From: Verrucomicrobiota bacterium
GTDB taxonomy: Bacteria > Verrucomicrobiota > Verrucomicrobiia > Limisphaerales > JAEYXS01
Assembly: GCA_023431185.1 (NCBI GenBank)
Contig: JAEYXS010000001.1
Coordinates: 37,193-101,192, forward strand
Reading direction: 5' to 3'
DNA length: 64,000 bases
Below the pieces are notes generated by a model, which saw nothing but the letters and a program-made list of their open reading frames with translations, made no database searches and was not told the origin of the DNA. Shown in pieces: positions 25,942 to 34,603 of this stretch. Position numbers and translations under genes: made by a program. Every line of letters begins with the position of its first letter. Positions within the stretch are counted from its first letter, which is position 1.

Positions 25942-28083
25942 TCACTTGTGCGGGCTGGGCTTCAGCCGGACCTGTGGATATCTTGAGGCGGTCTTGTTGG
26001 GTTTGCGCGATTTATTGATGCGCCCCTTCGCCAGCTCGATGAACTCCAACTGGCTTCGATGCGGTGTTTCGCCCTTGCCCAACGCCGGGATGCGATATGT
26101 CCCATCCGCCTGCAACTGCCGGGCCTTGGTGTTGTCCGCCAGCGCCAGCGCCAGCATCTCATCCATGATGCGCGCGCGCAGGCGCCCGTCCTCGATGGGA
26201 AAGACCACCTCGATGCGGCTGAAGAAATTGCGGGGCATCCAATCGGCGCTGCCCACGAACACCTCGGGCTGGCAGGCGTTCTCGAAATAGAAGATGCGGC
26301 TGTGTTCGAGGAACCGGTCCACGATGCTGCGCACGCGGATGTTCTCGCTCACACCTTTCACCTGCGGGCGCAGACAGCAGATGCCACGCACGATGAGATC
26401 GATCTGCACACCCGCCTGCGAAGCCTCATACATCGCTTCGATGACTTCCTGATCCACGAGCGAATTCATCTTGGCGATGATCTTCGCGGGCAAGCCCTGG
26501 CGCGCGTTCCCCGCTTCACGCTGGATGAGGCGCATGATGGTGTCATGCAGCTCAAATGGCGCGGTCAGGAACTTCTTCATGCCCGGGAACTGGCACACGC
26601 CCGTGAGCAGATTAAACAGATTGGTGGCATCCTCGCCGAAATCCGGATCGCACGTCAGCAGGCCGATGTCCGTGTAAAAGCGCGACGTGCTGGCATTGTA
26701 ATTGCCGGTGGAGAGATGCACGTAACGGCGGATGCCATCATCATCACTCCGCACCACCAGACACGTCTTGCAGTGGATCTTGTACCCTACCAGACCATAC
26801 ACCACATGCACCCCGGCCTCTTCCAGCCGGCGAGACCACTCGATGTTGTTCGCCTCGTCGAAGCGGGCTTTCAGCTCCACCACCGCCGTCACCTGCTTGC
26901 CGTTGCGCACGGCATCCATGAGCGGGCCGACGACACGCCGGTCACCACCCGTGCGATACAACGTCATCTTGATGGCCAGCACCTGGGGATCCTGGGCCGC
27001 TTGTTGCAGAAAATCCACCGTCGTATCAAAACTCTCATACGGATGATGCAACAAGATGTCCCGTGTACGGATCGCCTCAAAGACATCCTCCTTGTCTTTC
27101 AACAACGGGGAGACGGGCGCGACGAACGGGATATCGCGCAACTCCGGCGAGTGATCCCCTTCATATATCGTCATCAACCGCGTTGGATTCAGCGGACCAT
27201 CGATGACGTAGAGGTCATCCTCCTCCAGACCGACCTCATCCATGAGAAAACGGCGGATTTCCAGCGGGCAATCCTTCTCCACTTCCAGGCGCACGGCGGC
27301 ACCCTTGCGCCGGTTGTGCAACTCGTTCTCCACCGCCTTCAACAAGTTGGAGGAGTCTTCCTCGTCGATGTACAGCTCGCTGTTGCGCGTTACCCGGAAG
27401 AGCCAGTAACCGAGTATCTGATTGCCGGGAAAAAGGTCGTCGAGATAATGGCAGATCAGCTTGCCGAGAAAGACATAATCCTGCCGTGAATCCTGCCGCG
27501 GCAGACGGACCAGCCGGGGCAGGATGCGCGGAACTTGCACGATGGCCATGCGGTTGCGCCGATCACCGTTCTTGACCTCCTCCAGTTGCACCATGATGTT
27601 CAGCGATTTGTTCAACAACTGCGGAAACGGATGGGCGGGATCCAATCCCAAAGGCGTCAACACCGGACGAACCTTGGTCTGATAGTACTCCTCCAGCCAG
27701 GCGGCATCTGGTTTGTCCAGCTTCTTGATCTCCAGGAAACGGATCTTCGCCTCTTCGGCCAAAGCAGGCAGCAATTTCTTGCGCCAGCACTTGTACTGGT
27801 CATCCACCATCTGGCGCACCCGCTGGGTAACCTCACGGAACGTCTCGGTGGCCGTGCGCCCGTCCACACTACGGTCCACCACGCTGGACTCGATCTGCTG
27901 TTTCAGACCGGCCACGCGCACCTCGAAGAACTCATCCAGATTCGAACTCGTGATGCAGAAGAACTTCACGCGCTCCAGCAACGGGTTGGCCGGGTTCAAA
28001 GCCTCGTCGAGCACCCGCTGATTGAATTCCAGCCAGCTCAGCTCGCGATTGATAAAATGTGTCGGACCGTATTTCCCGCTCAT
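25942..28083 (-). CDS. ppk1: Polyphosphate kinase 1, 713 aa
   Basis: Makes long-chain polyphosphate from ATP. The N-terminal domain starts FINRELSWLEFNQRVLDEA, the usual PPK1 opening. The phospholipase-D-like catalytic domains contain LQQAAQDPQVLAIKMTLYRT, VVELKARFDEANNIEWSRRL and VHLSTGNYNASTSRFYTDIG, which bears the phosphohistidine. The C-terminal ENIRVRSIVDRFLEHSRIFY is also typical. Full length. ATG at 28083 was preferred to a TTG two codons upstream. The helicase gene upstream on the same strand ends 97 bases before it, so they may or may not share a transcript. Confidence 0.97.
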   Translation of the reverse strand: MSGKYGPTHFINRELSWLEFNQRVLDEALNPANPLLERVKFFCITSSNLDEFFEVRVAGLKQQIESSVVDRSVDGRTATETFREVTQRVRQMVDDQYKCWRKKLLPALAEEAKIRFLEIKKLDKPDAAWLEEYYQTKVRPVLTPLGLDPAHPFPQLLNKSLNIMVQLEEVKNGDRRNRMAIVQVPRILPRLVRLPRQDSRQDYVFLGKLICHYLDDLFPGNQILGYWLFRVTRNSELYIDEEDSSNLLKAVENELHNRRKGAAVRLEVEKDCPLEIRRFLMDEVGLEEDDLYVIDGPLNPTRLMTIYEGDHSPELRDIPFVAPVSPLLKDKEDVFEAIRTRDILLHHPYESFDTTVDFLQQAAQDPQVLAIKMTLYRTGGDRRVVGPLMDAVRNGKQVTAVVELKARFDEANNIEWSRRLEEAGVHVVYGLVGYKIHCKTCLVVRSDDDGIRRYVHLSTGNYNASTSRFYTDIGLLTCDPDFGEDATNLFNLLTGVCQFPGMKKFLTAPFELHDTIMRLIQREAGNARQGLPAKIIAKMNSLVDQEVIEAMYEASQAGVQIDLIVRGICCLRPQVKGVSENIRVRSIVDRFLEHSRIFYFENACQPEVFVGSADWMPRNFFSRIEVVFPIEDGRLRARIMDEMLALALADNTKARQLQADGTYRIPALGKGETPHRSQLEFIELAKGRINKSRKPNKTASRYPQVRLKPSPHK

Positions 28084-28179
28084 AGCCAATAACTTAACGC
28101 AAAGACCAGTGTGCCAAGGATACCCCGCCCCGCCAATGGCGAAAGTTACATTCCGGTTACAGCACCCCGATTTCTCCTT

Positions 28180-30684
28180 TTACCTGCGTAAATGCAGCTT
28201 ATGCTCCACCCGCTTCGTCTGCCCGTATTCCAAGGGTGGCAACTCTGTCAGCGTCGGTGATTCCGTTTCATTTAGGATGGCCTTGGCCAAGCGTTGGAAC
28301 TCCGTATAGCGCGGCCAGTCCAGCTTGGGCGAATGGGCGATCTGCCGCAGCGAACTGCGCCACTCGATGATGACGCGATCAATGTCTCCCACCCCCAGGA
28401 ACTCCGTGATCCAAGCCGTCTTGTTTGCCGGATTCTTATGGACAGAAGCCACCACCAACTCTGCTCCCGAACCATATTTTAACGGCAGCCCGTTTTCCAG
28501 ATAGCCCGTGATGGTCTGGTAGCCATACCTCTCATGACAAGCCATGGCCAAGCGGCCACCCCAACGGCTCTCTTCCGTGCAAAAACGAAAACCGGCATCC
28601 AGATTGGCGATGTCGTAAATCAATTCTGCCAACGGATACGATTCATCTTCCATGGCCGCGGCGATGGCCAACCCATCACCCTGCTGGAAGAAACTCACGA
28701 TGCGCCCACGCCGCGTCGGGGTTCCATCCGCCTCCACCAAACCAAGCCGACGCCAGATCAATGCCGTGCCCGTCACCGTCGGCAACTGGCGACAGATCTC
28801 CACCTGGTCGCACACGCTGCATTCCGGCGGCAAGATCTCGCGTGACACTGGATGCCACAGCGGCACTCCGTGACGGTCCACCGGGACAGACATGGTCAAT
28901 CCCGCGATGCTTACCAGTGCGACCACACGATGCTCCTGCCGGTCGAACCTCACTACGGGTGTGCCTTGCTGCGCCAACTTCTCCGCCAGTATCGGCTCCA
29001 CTTTCTCCGTCCACACCGCGAGGGAAATCTGCCGCGCATTCCACACAGTCAGTCGCCGTACCCACTTGGCCAACAGCACCCGGTCACCATTCAATAGATC
29101 CGCCACACCGATGGCCCGGCCATGGATATTCTGTCCTTCCTTTTCTTCCAAGACACAGATATGGCCGGTGCCAACTTTTTCCAAAGCCGCTGGCTCCGTC
29201 AGCACGGAGCGCAAATGCGGGACCGGCTGACCATCCACCACTTTGATCTCGGCGATTTGGATCTCTCCCAGCGAGCAAGCCTTAAACGGTGGGAACTGCT
29301 CCCATTCGCCCTGGCTGTTTCTCATTTCGCGATGCCGCTTCCGCACCAGTCGCGCGCGTTCTGCATCCGTCATCAAGCCGCAGGGCGTCACCGGATGCTT
29401 CAACGATTCCTCCACCCCAAGAAAGATGGGCTTGGTGGTGAACAACCGTTCCTGCACGCGCACCGCTTCCAGGAATGGTTCCCGTCCTTGATCCGCTGCC
29501 GCGGCCATGATGCCCAACAGAGCCGCCCAATCCACCATGCCGCTGCGGGCGAGATGCGCCGCATGCGCTTCGTTCAGGCGGATGTTATTGCTGCTCACCA
29601 GCACATAGCCTGTCTCATCAATGCCTCGCCGCCCCGCGCGCCCGAACATCTGGAGGATTTCGTCCGGTCGCAACGGCTGTTCCTGCTGGTCGCGCCGGTA
29701 GGAATCCCCCGCCAGCGCCACGCTGCGCAGGGAAAAATTGATCCCCGCTGCCAGGCCCATCGTCGCCACCACACAACGCAGTTGGCCCGCCTTCGCCAGC
29801 GGCTCAATCACACCTGCCCTCGCCCCATAGCTTAATCCGCTGTGATGATAAGCCACGCGCGATCTTAGGAGCTTGCCCAGATGTTCTCCCACCAGCAGCT
29901 TCTGCTCTTGGGTGAGCTGGAGCGGATCTGGGTTCGGCAGATAACGTGACAATTCATTCGCCAAGGCCTCCGCTGCCTGTCGCCTCGGGGCGAACACCAG
30001 TATCGGCCCCAAATCTTCCGCCAACGCCTTCGCCACAAAACGCGGCCAATAGCCTTTCACTTCCGACGGCAGATGATAGCTGAGATTATTCGTCTGCACC
30101 TCCTCCAACGGCACCGGTCGAACATCATAACGCACACAGATGGCATCACGGCCCAGTCGTCGCAACCACTTCACCACGTCTTGAGGATTTCCCACACTGC
30201 CGCTCAACAAAAGTAACTGCGTCTTCGGCGGGGCGAGCGCGATGGCCAGTTCGTAGTTCAAGCCCCGGTCGGGATCGGCAATCATCTGGTATTCATCCAC
30301 CACCAGCAGTGATGGCCCGTCCCCTTGGATCAGCCGGTTCTTCTGCGTCTCCAAAGTAGCAACGATAACCGGGGCGCCCAGATTCTCCGCGAGATCACCG
30401 GTGGCGATGCCCACATTCCAGCCGCGCGCCCGCCATTCCGCCAGTTTGTCATTCGCCAAGGCACGCGTAGGCACGGTGTATATCGCCTGTGTACGATTCT
30501 TCCCCTGATTGGACCAGAGTTCGAAAATAAGCGTCTTCCCAGCTCCGGTAGGTGCATGCACGACGACGTCCTTCCCCTCGCGCAAGGCCGTCACCGCCTC
30601 TTGCTGCCAGAGGTCCGGCACAGTCACGGTATTCAAGGGAGCGGCGGCGGCCACTTGCGCCAACTTTTCAGACAACGTCTGCAC
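28180..30684 (-). CDS. Ski2-like DExH helicase, ~834 aa
   Basis: Superfamily 2 helicase. Walker A is APTGAGKT (about 44-51); motif II is VVDEYQM (about 128-134), a DEYQ box instead of DEAD/DEVH; LLLSGSVGNP gives motif III; AYHHSGLSYGAR (about 278-289) and QMFGRAGRRG (about 345-354) are motifs IV-VI of the Ski2/Mtr4 type. The C-terminus holds a cysteine cluster (PPECSVCDQVEICR) that could bind metal. The GTG at 30684 is used because the open frame upstream of it lies in eroded repeat sequence; a TTG 16 codons upstream is the alternative. Substrate unknown: either RNA or DNA. No gene partner is adjacent other than ppk1. Confidence 0.8.
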   Translation of the reverse strand: MQTLSEKLAQVAAAAPLNTVTVPDLWQQEAVTALREGKDVVVHAPTGAGKTLIFELWSNQGKNRTQAIYTVPTRALANDKLAEWRARGWNVGIATGDLAENLGAPVIVATLETQKNRLIQGDGPSLLVVDEYQMIADPDRGLNYELAIALAPPKTQLLLLSGSVGNPQDVVKWLRRLGRDAICVRYDVRPVPLEEVQTNNLSYHLPSEVKGYWPRFVAKALAEDLGPILVFAPRRQAAEALANELSRYLPNPDPLQLTQEQKLLVGEHLGKLLRSRVAYHHSGLSYGARAGVIEPLAKAGQLRCVVATMGLAAGINFSLRSVALAGDSYRRDQQEQPLRPDEILQMFGRAGRRGIDETGYVLVSSNNIRLNEAHAAHLARSGMVDWAALLGIMAAAADQGREPFLEAVRVQERLFTTKPIFLGVEESLKHPVTPCGLMTDAERARLVRKRHREMRNSQGEWEQFPPFKACSLGEIQIAEIKVVDGQPVPHLRSVLTEPAALEKVGTGHICVLEEKEGQNIHGRAIGVADLLNGDRVLLAKWVRRLTVWNARQISLAVWTEKVEPILAEKLAQQGTPVVRFDRQEHRVVALVSIAGLTMSVPVDRHGVPLWHPVSREILPPECSVCDQVEICRQLPTVTGTALIWRRLGLVEADGTPTRRGRIVSFFQQGDGLAIAAAMEDESYPLAELIYDIANLDAGFRFCTEESRWGGRLAMACHERYGYQTITGYLENGLPLKYGSGAELVVASVHKNPANKTAWITEFLGVGDIDRVIIEWRSSLRQIAHSPKLDWPRYTEFQRLAKAILNETESPTLTELPPLEYGQTKRVEHKLHLRR

Positions 30685-30941
30685 GCCCGGAAGATAGCGT
30701 AAAATGAAGAATTCCCAAATCCAAAGCTCCAAACATCAAAGAAACTCCCATTTCCAAGCTCCCTTGGAAGGCCGCTTTGATCTGCGTTGGTGTTTGAAAC
30801 TTCTCTGGAGCTTAAACTCTTTTTCGGCATTTCCGCCGTTCTCTCCCCCTCAATCAGCCTTTCATCGCAACAATTAGGGAAGCTATTCCTCTTGGCTATC
30901 AGTTTGACTTGGATTTTAGGCAAACTTAGATTGAGGGCCAA

Positions 30942-32000
30942 ATGCTCGCACCTGACGCGAACGAAACGAATACATTGGCCGCTACGCTGCCTCTGCCGGA
31001 GTCTCCGGTGGGGTGGCGGCAGATCGTCGCGCCCGTGCAGCCGTTTTTGGACGCCGTGACCGCCAAATTGGGCGATCAGGTGGCTGCGTTCGACCCAGAG
31101 ATCGCACCTTATGCCAAGTATGCCCTGACGAACCAGGGCAAGCACTTGCGCCCGGCCCTCGTCGCCCTGAGTGGCGGTAGCATCCAGCCGGACAGCAACA
31201 AGGACGACCTAGTGACCGTGGCGGTCATCATCGAGATGATCCATCTGGCCACGCTGGTCCATGATGACATCATGGACATGGCCGAGATGCGCCGTCAGCG
31301 TCCCACCCTCGCCGCCAATTGGGGCAACCAGATTTCCGTCCTTTTGGGCGACTGCCTCTTCGCCCATGCCTTGAAACTTGCCGCCAGTTTCCCCACCACG
31401 GAAGTTTGCCGGGCCGTATCCTCCGCCACGAACACCGTGTGCAGCGGCGAGATCTTGCAAACACATCGCCGCGGCAAGCTGGACATGGCGCGTAGCGAGT
31501 ATTTCAAGATTTTGTCCATGAAGACAGGTGAGCTTTTCGCCCTGTCCTGCGACCTGAGCGCGCATCTGACCGGGGCCACGCCCGCGCAGCGCAAAGCCCT
31601 TCGCGAATACGGCATGGCCTTGGGCACTGCCTATCAGATCTACGACGACTGCGTGGATCTGTTCGATTCCGAGGATCGCGCCGGCAAATCGCTCGGCACC
31701 GACCTCGCGAGCGGCAAGGTCACCCTGCCCCTGCTGGTGGTGCTGGAACGCTGCACCCCGGCCGAGCGCAGCCAGTTGGAGCGGTGGTTGCAGGCATGGC
31801 AGCCCGCGTATCAGGCAGGAGTCGCGGCTTTGCTGGAGCGCTACGATTCCCTGGCCATCTCCCAGCAGGTGATTGAAGAGCATCTTTTTGAAGCACGTCA
31901 GCAGTTGAAGATTTTGCCACCGACACCCGGACGTCAGGCCCTGCAGGCGCTGACTGATTTTCTGGCACAACAAACGAACGGACTGGGTGTTACGGCTTGA
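30942..32000 (+). CDS. Polyprenyl diphosphate synthase, 352 aa
   Basis: Trans-prenyltransferase that builds the isoprenoid chain of quinones or related lipids. The first aspartate-rich motif is HDDIMD (D108, D109, D112) and the second is YDDCVD (D235, D236, D239). The substrate-binding GKHLRPALVALSGG (about 66-79) and KTGELFALSC (about 190-199) are in place. The first 30 residues are a variable extension. Chain length cannot be told by eye. ATG at 30942 has GAGGG five bases upstream. A sigma factor gene follows after 15 bases, probably in the same operon. Confidence 0.92.
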   Translation: MLAPDANETNTLAATLPLPESPVGWRQIVAPVQPFLDAVTAKLGDQVAAFDPEIAPYAKYALTNQGKHLRPALVALSGGSIQPDSNKDDLVTVAVIIEMIHLATLVHDDIMDMAEMRRQRPTLAANWGNQISVLLGDCLFAHALKLAASFPTTEVCRAVSSATNTVCSGEILQTHRRGKLDMARSEYFKILSMKTGELFALSCDLSAHLTGATPAQRKALREYGMALGTAYQIYDDCVDLFDSEDRAGKSLGTDLASGKVTLPLLVVLERCTPAERSQLERWLQAWQPAYQAGVAALLERYDSLAISQQVIEEHLFEARQQLKILPPTPGRQALQALTDFLAQQTNGLGVTA

Positions 32001-32015
32001 AGAGCGTAACGACCA

Positions 32016-32663
32016 ATGACGGGAACAGTAACTTTGGAAACCATGGATTTATCCGCCACTCCTAAAGCAGCCGATGCCGCCAAGGCCGAAGCTGCGGCGG
32101 AAGATCGCGAACTGGTGCGCAAAGCGCAGGCCGGGGAAATGGATGCCTACGACCAGCTCGTACGGAAATATCAGGAGCGCATCTACGGCACCATCTACCA
32201 CATGACGTCCAATCACGAGGACGCCAATGACCTGGCCCAGGAAACTTTTGTCAAAGCCTACAGCGCGCTGAAAAATTTCAAAGGTGATTCCAGCTTCTTC
32301 ACCTGGGTCTATCGCATCGCGGTGAACAAGACAATCAACTTCCTGAAACAGCGGAAGAATCGCAGCTTTCTCAGCCTCAACGACTTGGACCAGAATGTGG
32401 AGCATGACCAGGAGTTGGTGGAACTGGTCTCCGAGCAGACTCCCCGGCGCGCGGCCGGACTGACGGAATTGCAGGAAAAATTGAACGAGGCCATGCAAAA
32501 GCTGTCAGACGATCATAGAATGGTAGTTACCTTGCACGATGTTCAAGGTCTGTCGCATGAAGAGATCGGCAAGATCATGGATTGCAATACAGGCACTGTC
32601 CGGTCCCGGTTGTTCTACGCCCGGCAACAGTTGCAAGCCAACCTCTCTGACTATTTGAAATAA
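32016..32663 (+). CDS. ECF-type RNA polymerase sigma factor, 215 aa
   Basis: Group 4 sigma factor. Region 2 (about 38-110) has AYDQLVRKYQERIYGTIYHM, then NDLAQETFVKAYSALKNFKG and FFTWVYRIAVNKTINFLKQR. Region 4 (about 150-212) has LSDDHRMVVTLHDVQGLSHE, then IGKIMDCNTGTVRSRLFYAR. The N-terminus (about 1-28) is Ala/Lys-rich. An in-frame ATG at 32043 with GGA just upstream is an alternative start. The next gene starts 1 base after the stop and encodes a single-pass membrane protein, the usual arrangement of an ECF factor with its membrane anti-sigma. Confidence 0.93.
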   Translation: MTGTVTLETMDLSATPKAADAAKAEAAAEDRELVRKAQAGEMDAYDQLVRKYQERIYGTIYHMTSNHEDANDLAQETFVKAYSALKNFKGDSSFFTWVYRIAVNKTINFLKQRKNRSFLSLNDLDQNVEHDQELVELVSEQTPRRAAGLTELQEKLNEAMQKLSDDHRMVVTLHDVQGLSHEEIGKIMDCNTGTVRSRLFYARQQLQANLSDYLK

Positions 32664-32664
32664 C

Positions 32665-33111
32665 ATGGAACCGGCCAACGACAACGATTTCGCGCAACTC
32701 CGCAAACTGCTCGCCCTTAAGAAGCACGAACAGCCCCCGCCGGGCTATTTTGACCGCTTCAGCCAGCAGGTGCGCCACCGCATCGCAGCGGAACAGGCGG
32801 ACACCTCAGCCTCGTGGTGGGATAGCCTGTGGGAACGCTTCCAGTTGAAGCCCGCCATGGTCCTGGCTTACAGCACCTTGGTCTGCGGGCTTTTGATTAC
32901 TGGCGTGATGATGGCTGGCAAGATGCAAAACGGTGAGAATATGGCCAACCCCGCCGCCAACACCATACCTGCCTCCCCTGACGCGCTGGCCAACACGACG
33001 GACAATCCGCTGGCCATCAAGGTGGCCCAGACCAATCAGGAACCCGCCCCGGCCAATTTGTTCTCACCAGTCGGCCCGGTGGAACAGGTAAATTTCGAAC
33101 CGAAAAAGTGA
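32665..33111 (+). CDS. Single-pass membrane protein, likely anti-sigma factor, 148 aa
   Basis: Follows the sigma gene with a one-base gap. The N-terminal cytoplasmic part (about 1-60) is helical and polar, with FAQLRKLLALKKHEQPPPGY. One membrane segment spans about 70-88 (MVLAYSTLVCGLLITGVMM). The rest is a Pro/Asn/Ala-rich periplasmic tail. The position argues for an anti-sigma. It lacks the HxxxCxxC zinc motif of the ZAS class, and the only cysteine is in the membrane segment, so it would be an atypical one. The call is based mainly on context. Confidence 0.65.
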   Translation: MEPANDNDFAQLRKLLALKKHEQPPPGYFDRFSQQVRHRIAAEQADTSASWWDSLWERFQLKPAMVLAYSTLVCGLLITGVMMAGKMQNGENMANPAANTIPASPDALANTTDNPLAIKVAQTNQEPAPANLFSPVGPVEQVNFEPKK

Positions 33112-33129
33112 ACTGACTTTCAAACAAAA

Positions 33130-33162
33130 AGAGGGCTGAGTGCAAACTCAGCCCTCTTTTTT
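33130..33162. terminator. Bidirectional terminator
   Basis: AGAGGGCTGAGT gcaa ACTCAGCCCTCT is a perfect 12-bp stem with a 4-base loop, followed by TTTTTT on the plus strand and preceded by A-rich sequence (AACAAAAA) that is T-rich on the minus strand. It serves both the sigma operon and the convergent gene. Confidence 0.95.
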
Positions 33163-33182
33163 GTTATGATAGATTGTCCGGC

Positions 33183-34505
33183 TCAACGATAGCGGGAAAA
33201 CACCATCGTGCCTTCGTTGATCTTCACGGTGATGTTGTCTTCATTGAGCACCGTCAACGTACCCGTGGCTTCATTCTCACCGCTCTTCAGCGTCACTTTC
33301 GTCTCCTCCCCTTCCTTGCTCCAGCGCCCGCTGGCAATCAGCTTGGTTTGCGTGATGTCAGAGAGCGAAGGCGCGGCTGTCGGGCCGGTATCCGGAGCTG
33401 CTGGCGGCGGTGGTTGCCAGCCCTCGACCACAGGAGCAGCCGGCTTGAGTACACGCCGGGCCTGCAAGAATCCGCGCACCTGTGGAAACTCCAGCTTGGC
33501 ACCACGCAGGAACATCTGTCCGTCCGGGGTGTTCACCAGCACGATGTCATCGGCTTCTTTTGCCATCACCTGCTTGAGCTGCAACAGCGTCACCGGCGTC
33601 ACTTCAGGATGATTCTGTTTAACCGCATTGATGGTGGGAGCCAGGTTGATCTCCCACACCCCGATCACCAGCTCGGAATCATATTTCGCTGATTTGCCAG
33701 TCTTGGAGAATTCCAGCAAGTCAGCCGTATCCACCTGCTTCAACTGGGAGCGGATAAAGTTGTTGTTCAACAGCTTCATCGAGTTGGTGTCCAGCCAGCG
33801 GGTGATCGGGGCTTTGGATTCCAGGATCTGCCGGGTTTCCGGCCCCGCCAGCAGTTTCACGAACTCCGGCGTACCGGACAGGCTCAGGAACAGCGGATAG
33901 TGCATCAACCGGGATTGCAAAGGCGGATTTTGATACATCAGCCCGATGATGTCGGACGCCTGATAATAAGGCTCCGGAGTCCGATCCATGGCCGCCGCAA
34001 ATTTTTCAAACCCGGATTCTTTCAAATCGTTCCGGAACTTGGCCATGGTGCGATACAAGAATGGCGCACGGTCGTTCGGTTCGCTCAGCATGATCGGATA
34101 GCCGACGGAGTAGATGAAGGAGAGCACTATCCCCAGGATCAGAACCCCGTTCACCAATCCCAAGGCCAATCCCACACGAGTATTCATCCGCTCCCAAAGT
34201 CCATACTTCTCGTCGTTCGTCTTATACTTGTAATAGAGAAAAATCTTCAGGTGAAACGCCTGCGCCACGGAATAGGTCACGGCAAAAAGGCCGATGAACA
34301 CCAGTATCGGCGGCATGATGAGCAGCGTGGTGGGAGTCTCAAAAAAGCCCATGGTGAAAGGCCTGAGCTTGGCCGCGATGGGTCCGGTCGCCAAAAAGGA
34401 CAGCCAGGTGCCCAACACGCCAAAAGCCATGCGCACCGCGCCGCCTGAATGGCCGCCAAGAGCCCCAAGTCCAATACAAGCGATGACAAGAATCCAGATG
34501 GTCAT
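33183..34505 (-). CDS. CvpA-like multi-pass membrane protein with soluble C-terminus, 440 aa
   Basis: The first 160 residues hold about four hydrophobic segments (MTIWILVIACIGLGALGGHS, TTLLIMPPILVFIGLFAVTY, NTRVGLALGLVNGVLILGIV) and resemble CvpA/colicin V production family proteins, including a Gly-rich first helix and the MNTRVGLALGLVNG segment. The remainder is soluble and extracytoplasmic or cytoplasmic; a Pro/Ala linker (about 353-370) precedes a small beta-rich end (about 375-440, LIASGRWSKEGEETKVTLKS). ATG at 34505 was preferred, with AGGA directly upstream. The family call is tentative; no neighbour clarifies the role. Confidence 0.55.
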   Translation of the reverse strand: MTIWILVIACIGLGALGGHSGGAVRMAFGVLGTWLSFLATGPIAAKLRPFTMGFFETPTTLLIMPPILVFIGLFAVTYSVAQAFHLKIFLYYKYKTNDEKYGLWERMNTRVGLALGLVNGVLILGIVLSFIYSVGYPIMLSEPNDRAPFLYRTMAKFRNDLKESGFEKFAAAMDRTPEPYYQASDIIGLMYQNPPLQSRLMHYPLFLSLSGTPEFVKLLAGPETRQILESKAPITRWLDTNSMKLLNNNFIRSQLKQVDTADLLEFSKTGKSAKYDSELVIGVWEINLAPTINAVKQNHPEVTPVTLLQLKQVMAKEADDIVLVNTPDGQMFLRGAKLEFPQVRGFLQARRVLKPAAPVVEGWQPPPPAAPDTGPTAAPSLSDITQTKLIASGRWSKEGEETKVTLKSGENEATGTLTVLNEDNITVKINEGTMVFSRYR

Positions 34506-34603
34506 TCCTGCAACAATAAAAAGGCACGGCCTCCAACGCACGCAGAAAAATCAGGAACCTGCAATTTCCTGATAACTGCAATTTATGAAGATTCGCTTGA
34601 GAC

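Noticed and set aside
26059..27489. Plus-strand open frame of about 476 codons
   Set aside because: Antisense to ppk1, which has all family motifs.
30685..30941. Promoter or regulatory RNA between the helicase and prenyl synthase genes
   Set aside because: The sequence is an eroded repeat of the AAGCTCCAAAC type with an imperfect inverted partner; no promoter or aptamer pattern could be supported.
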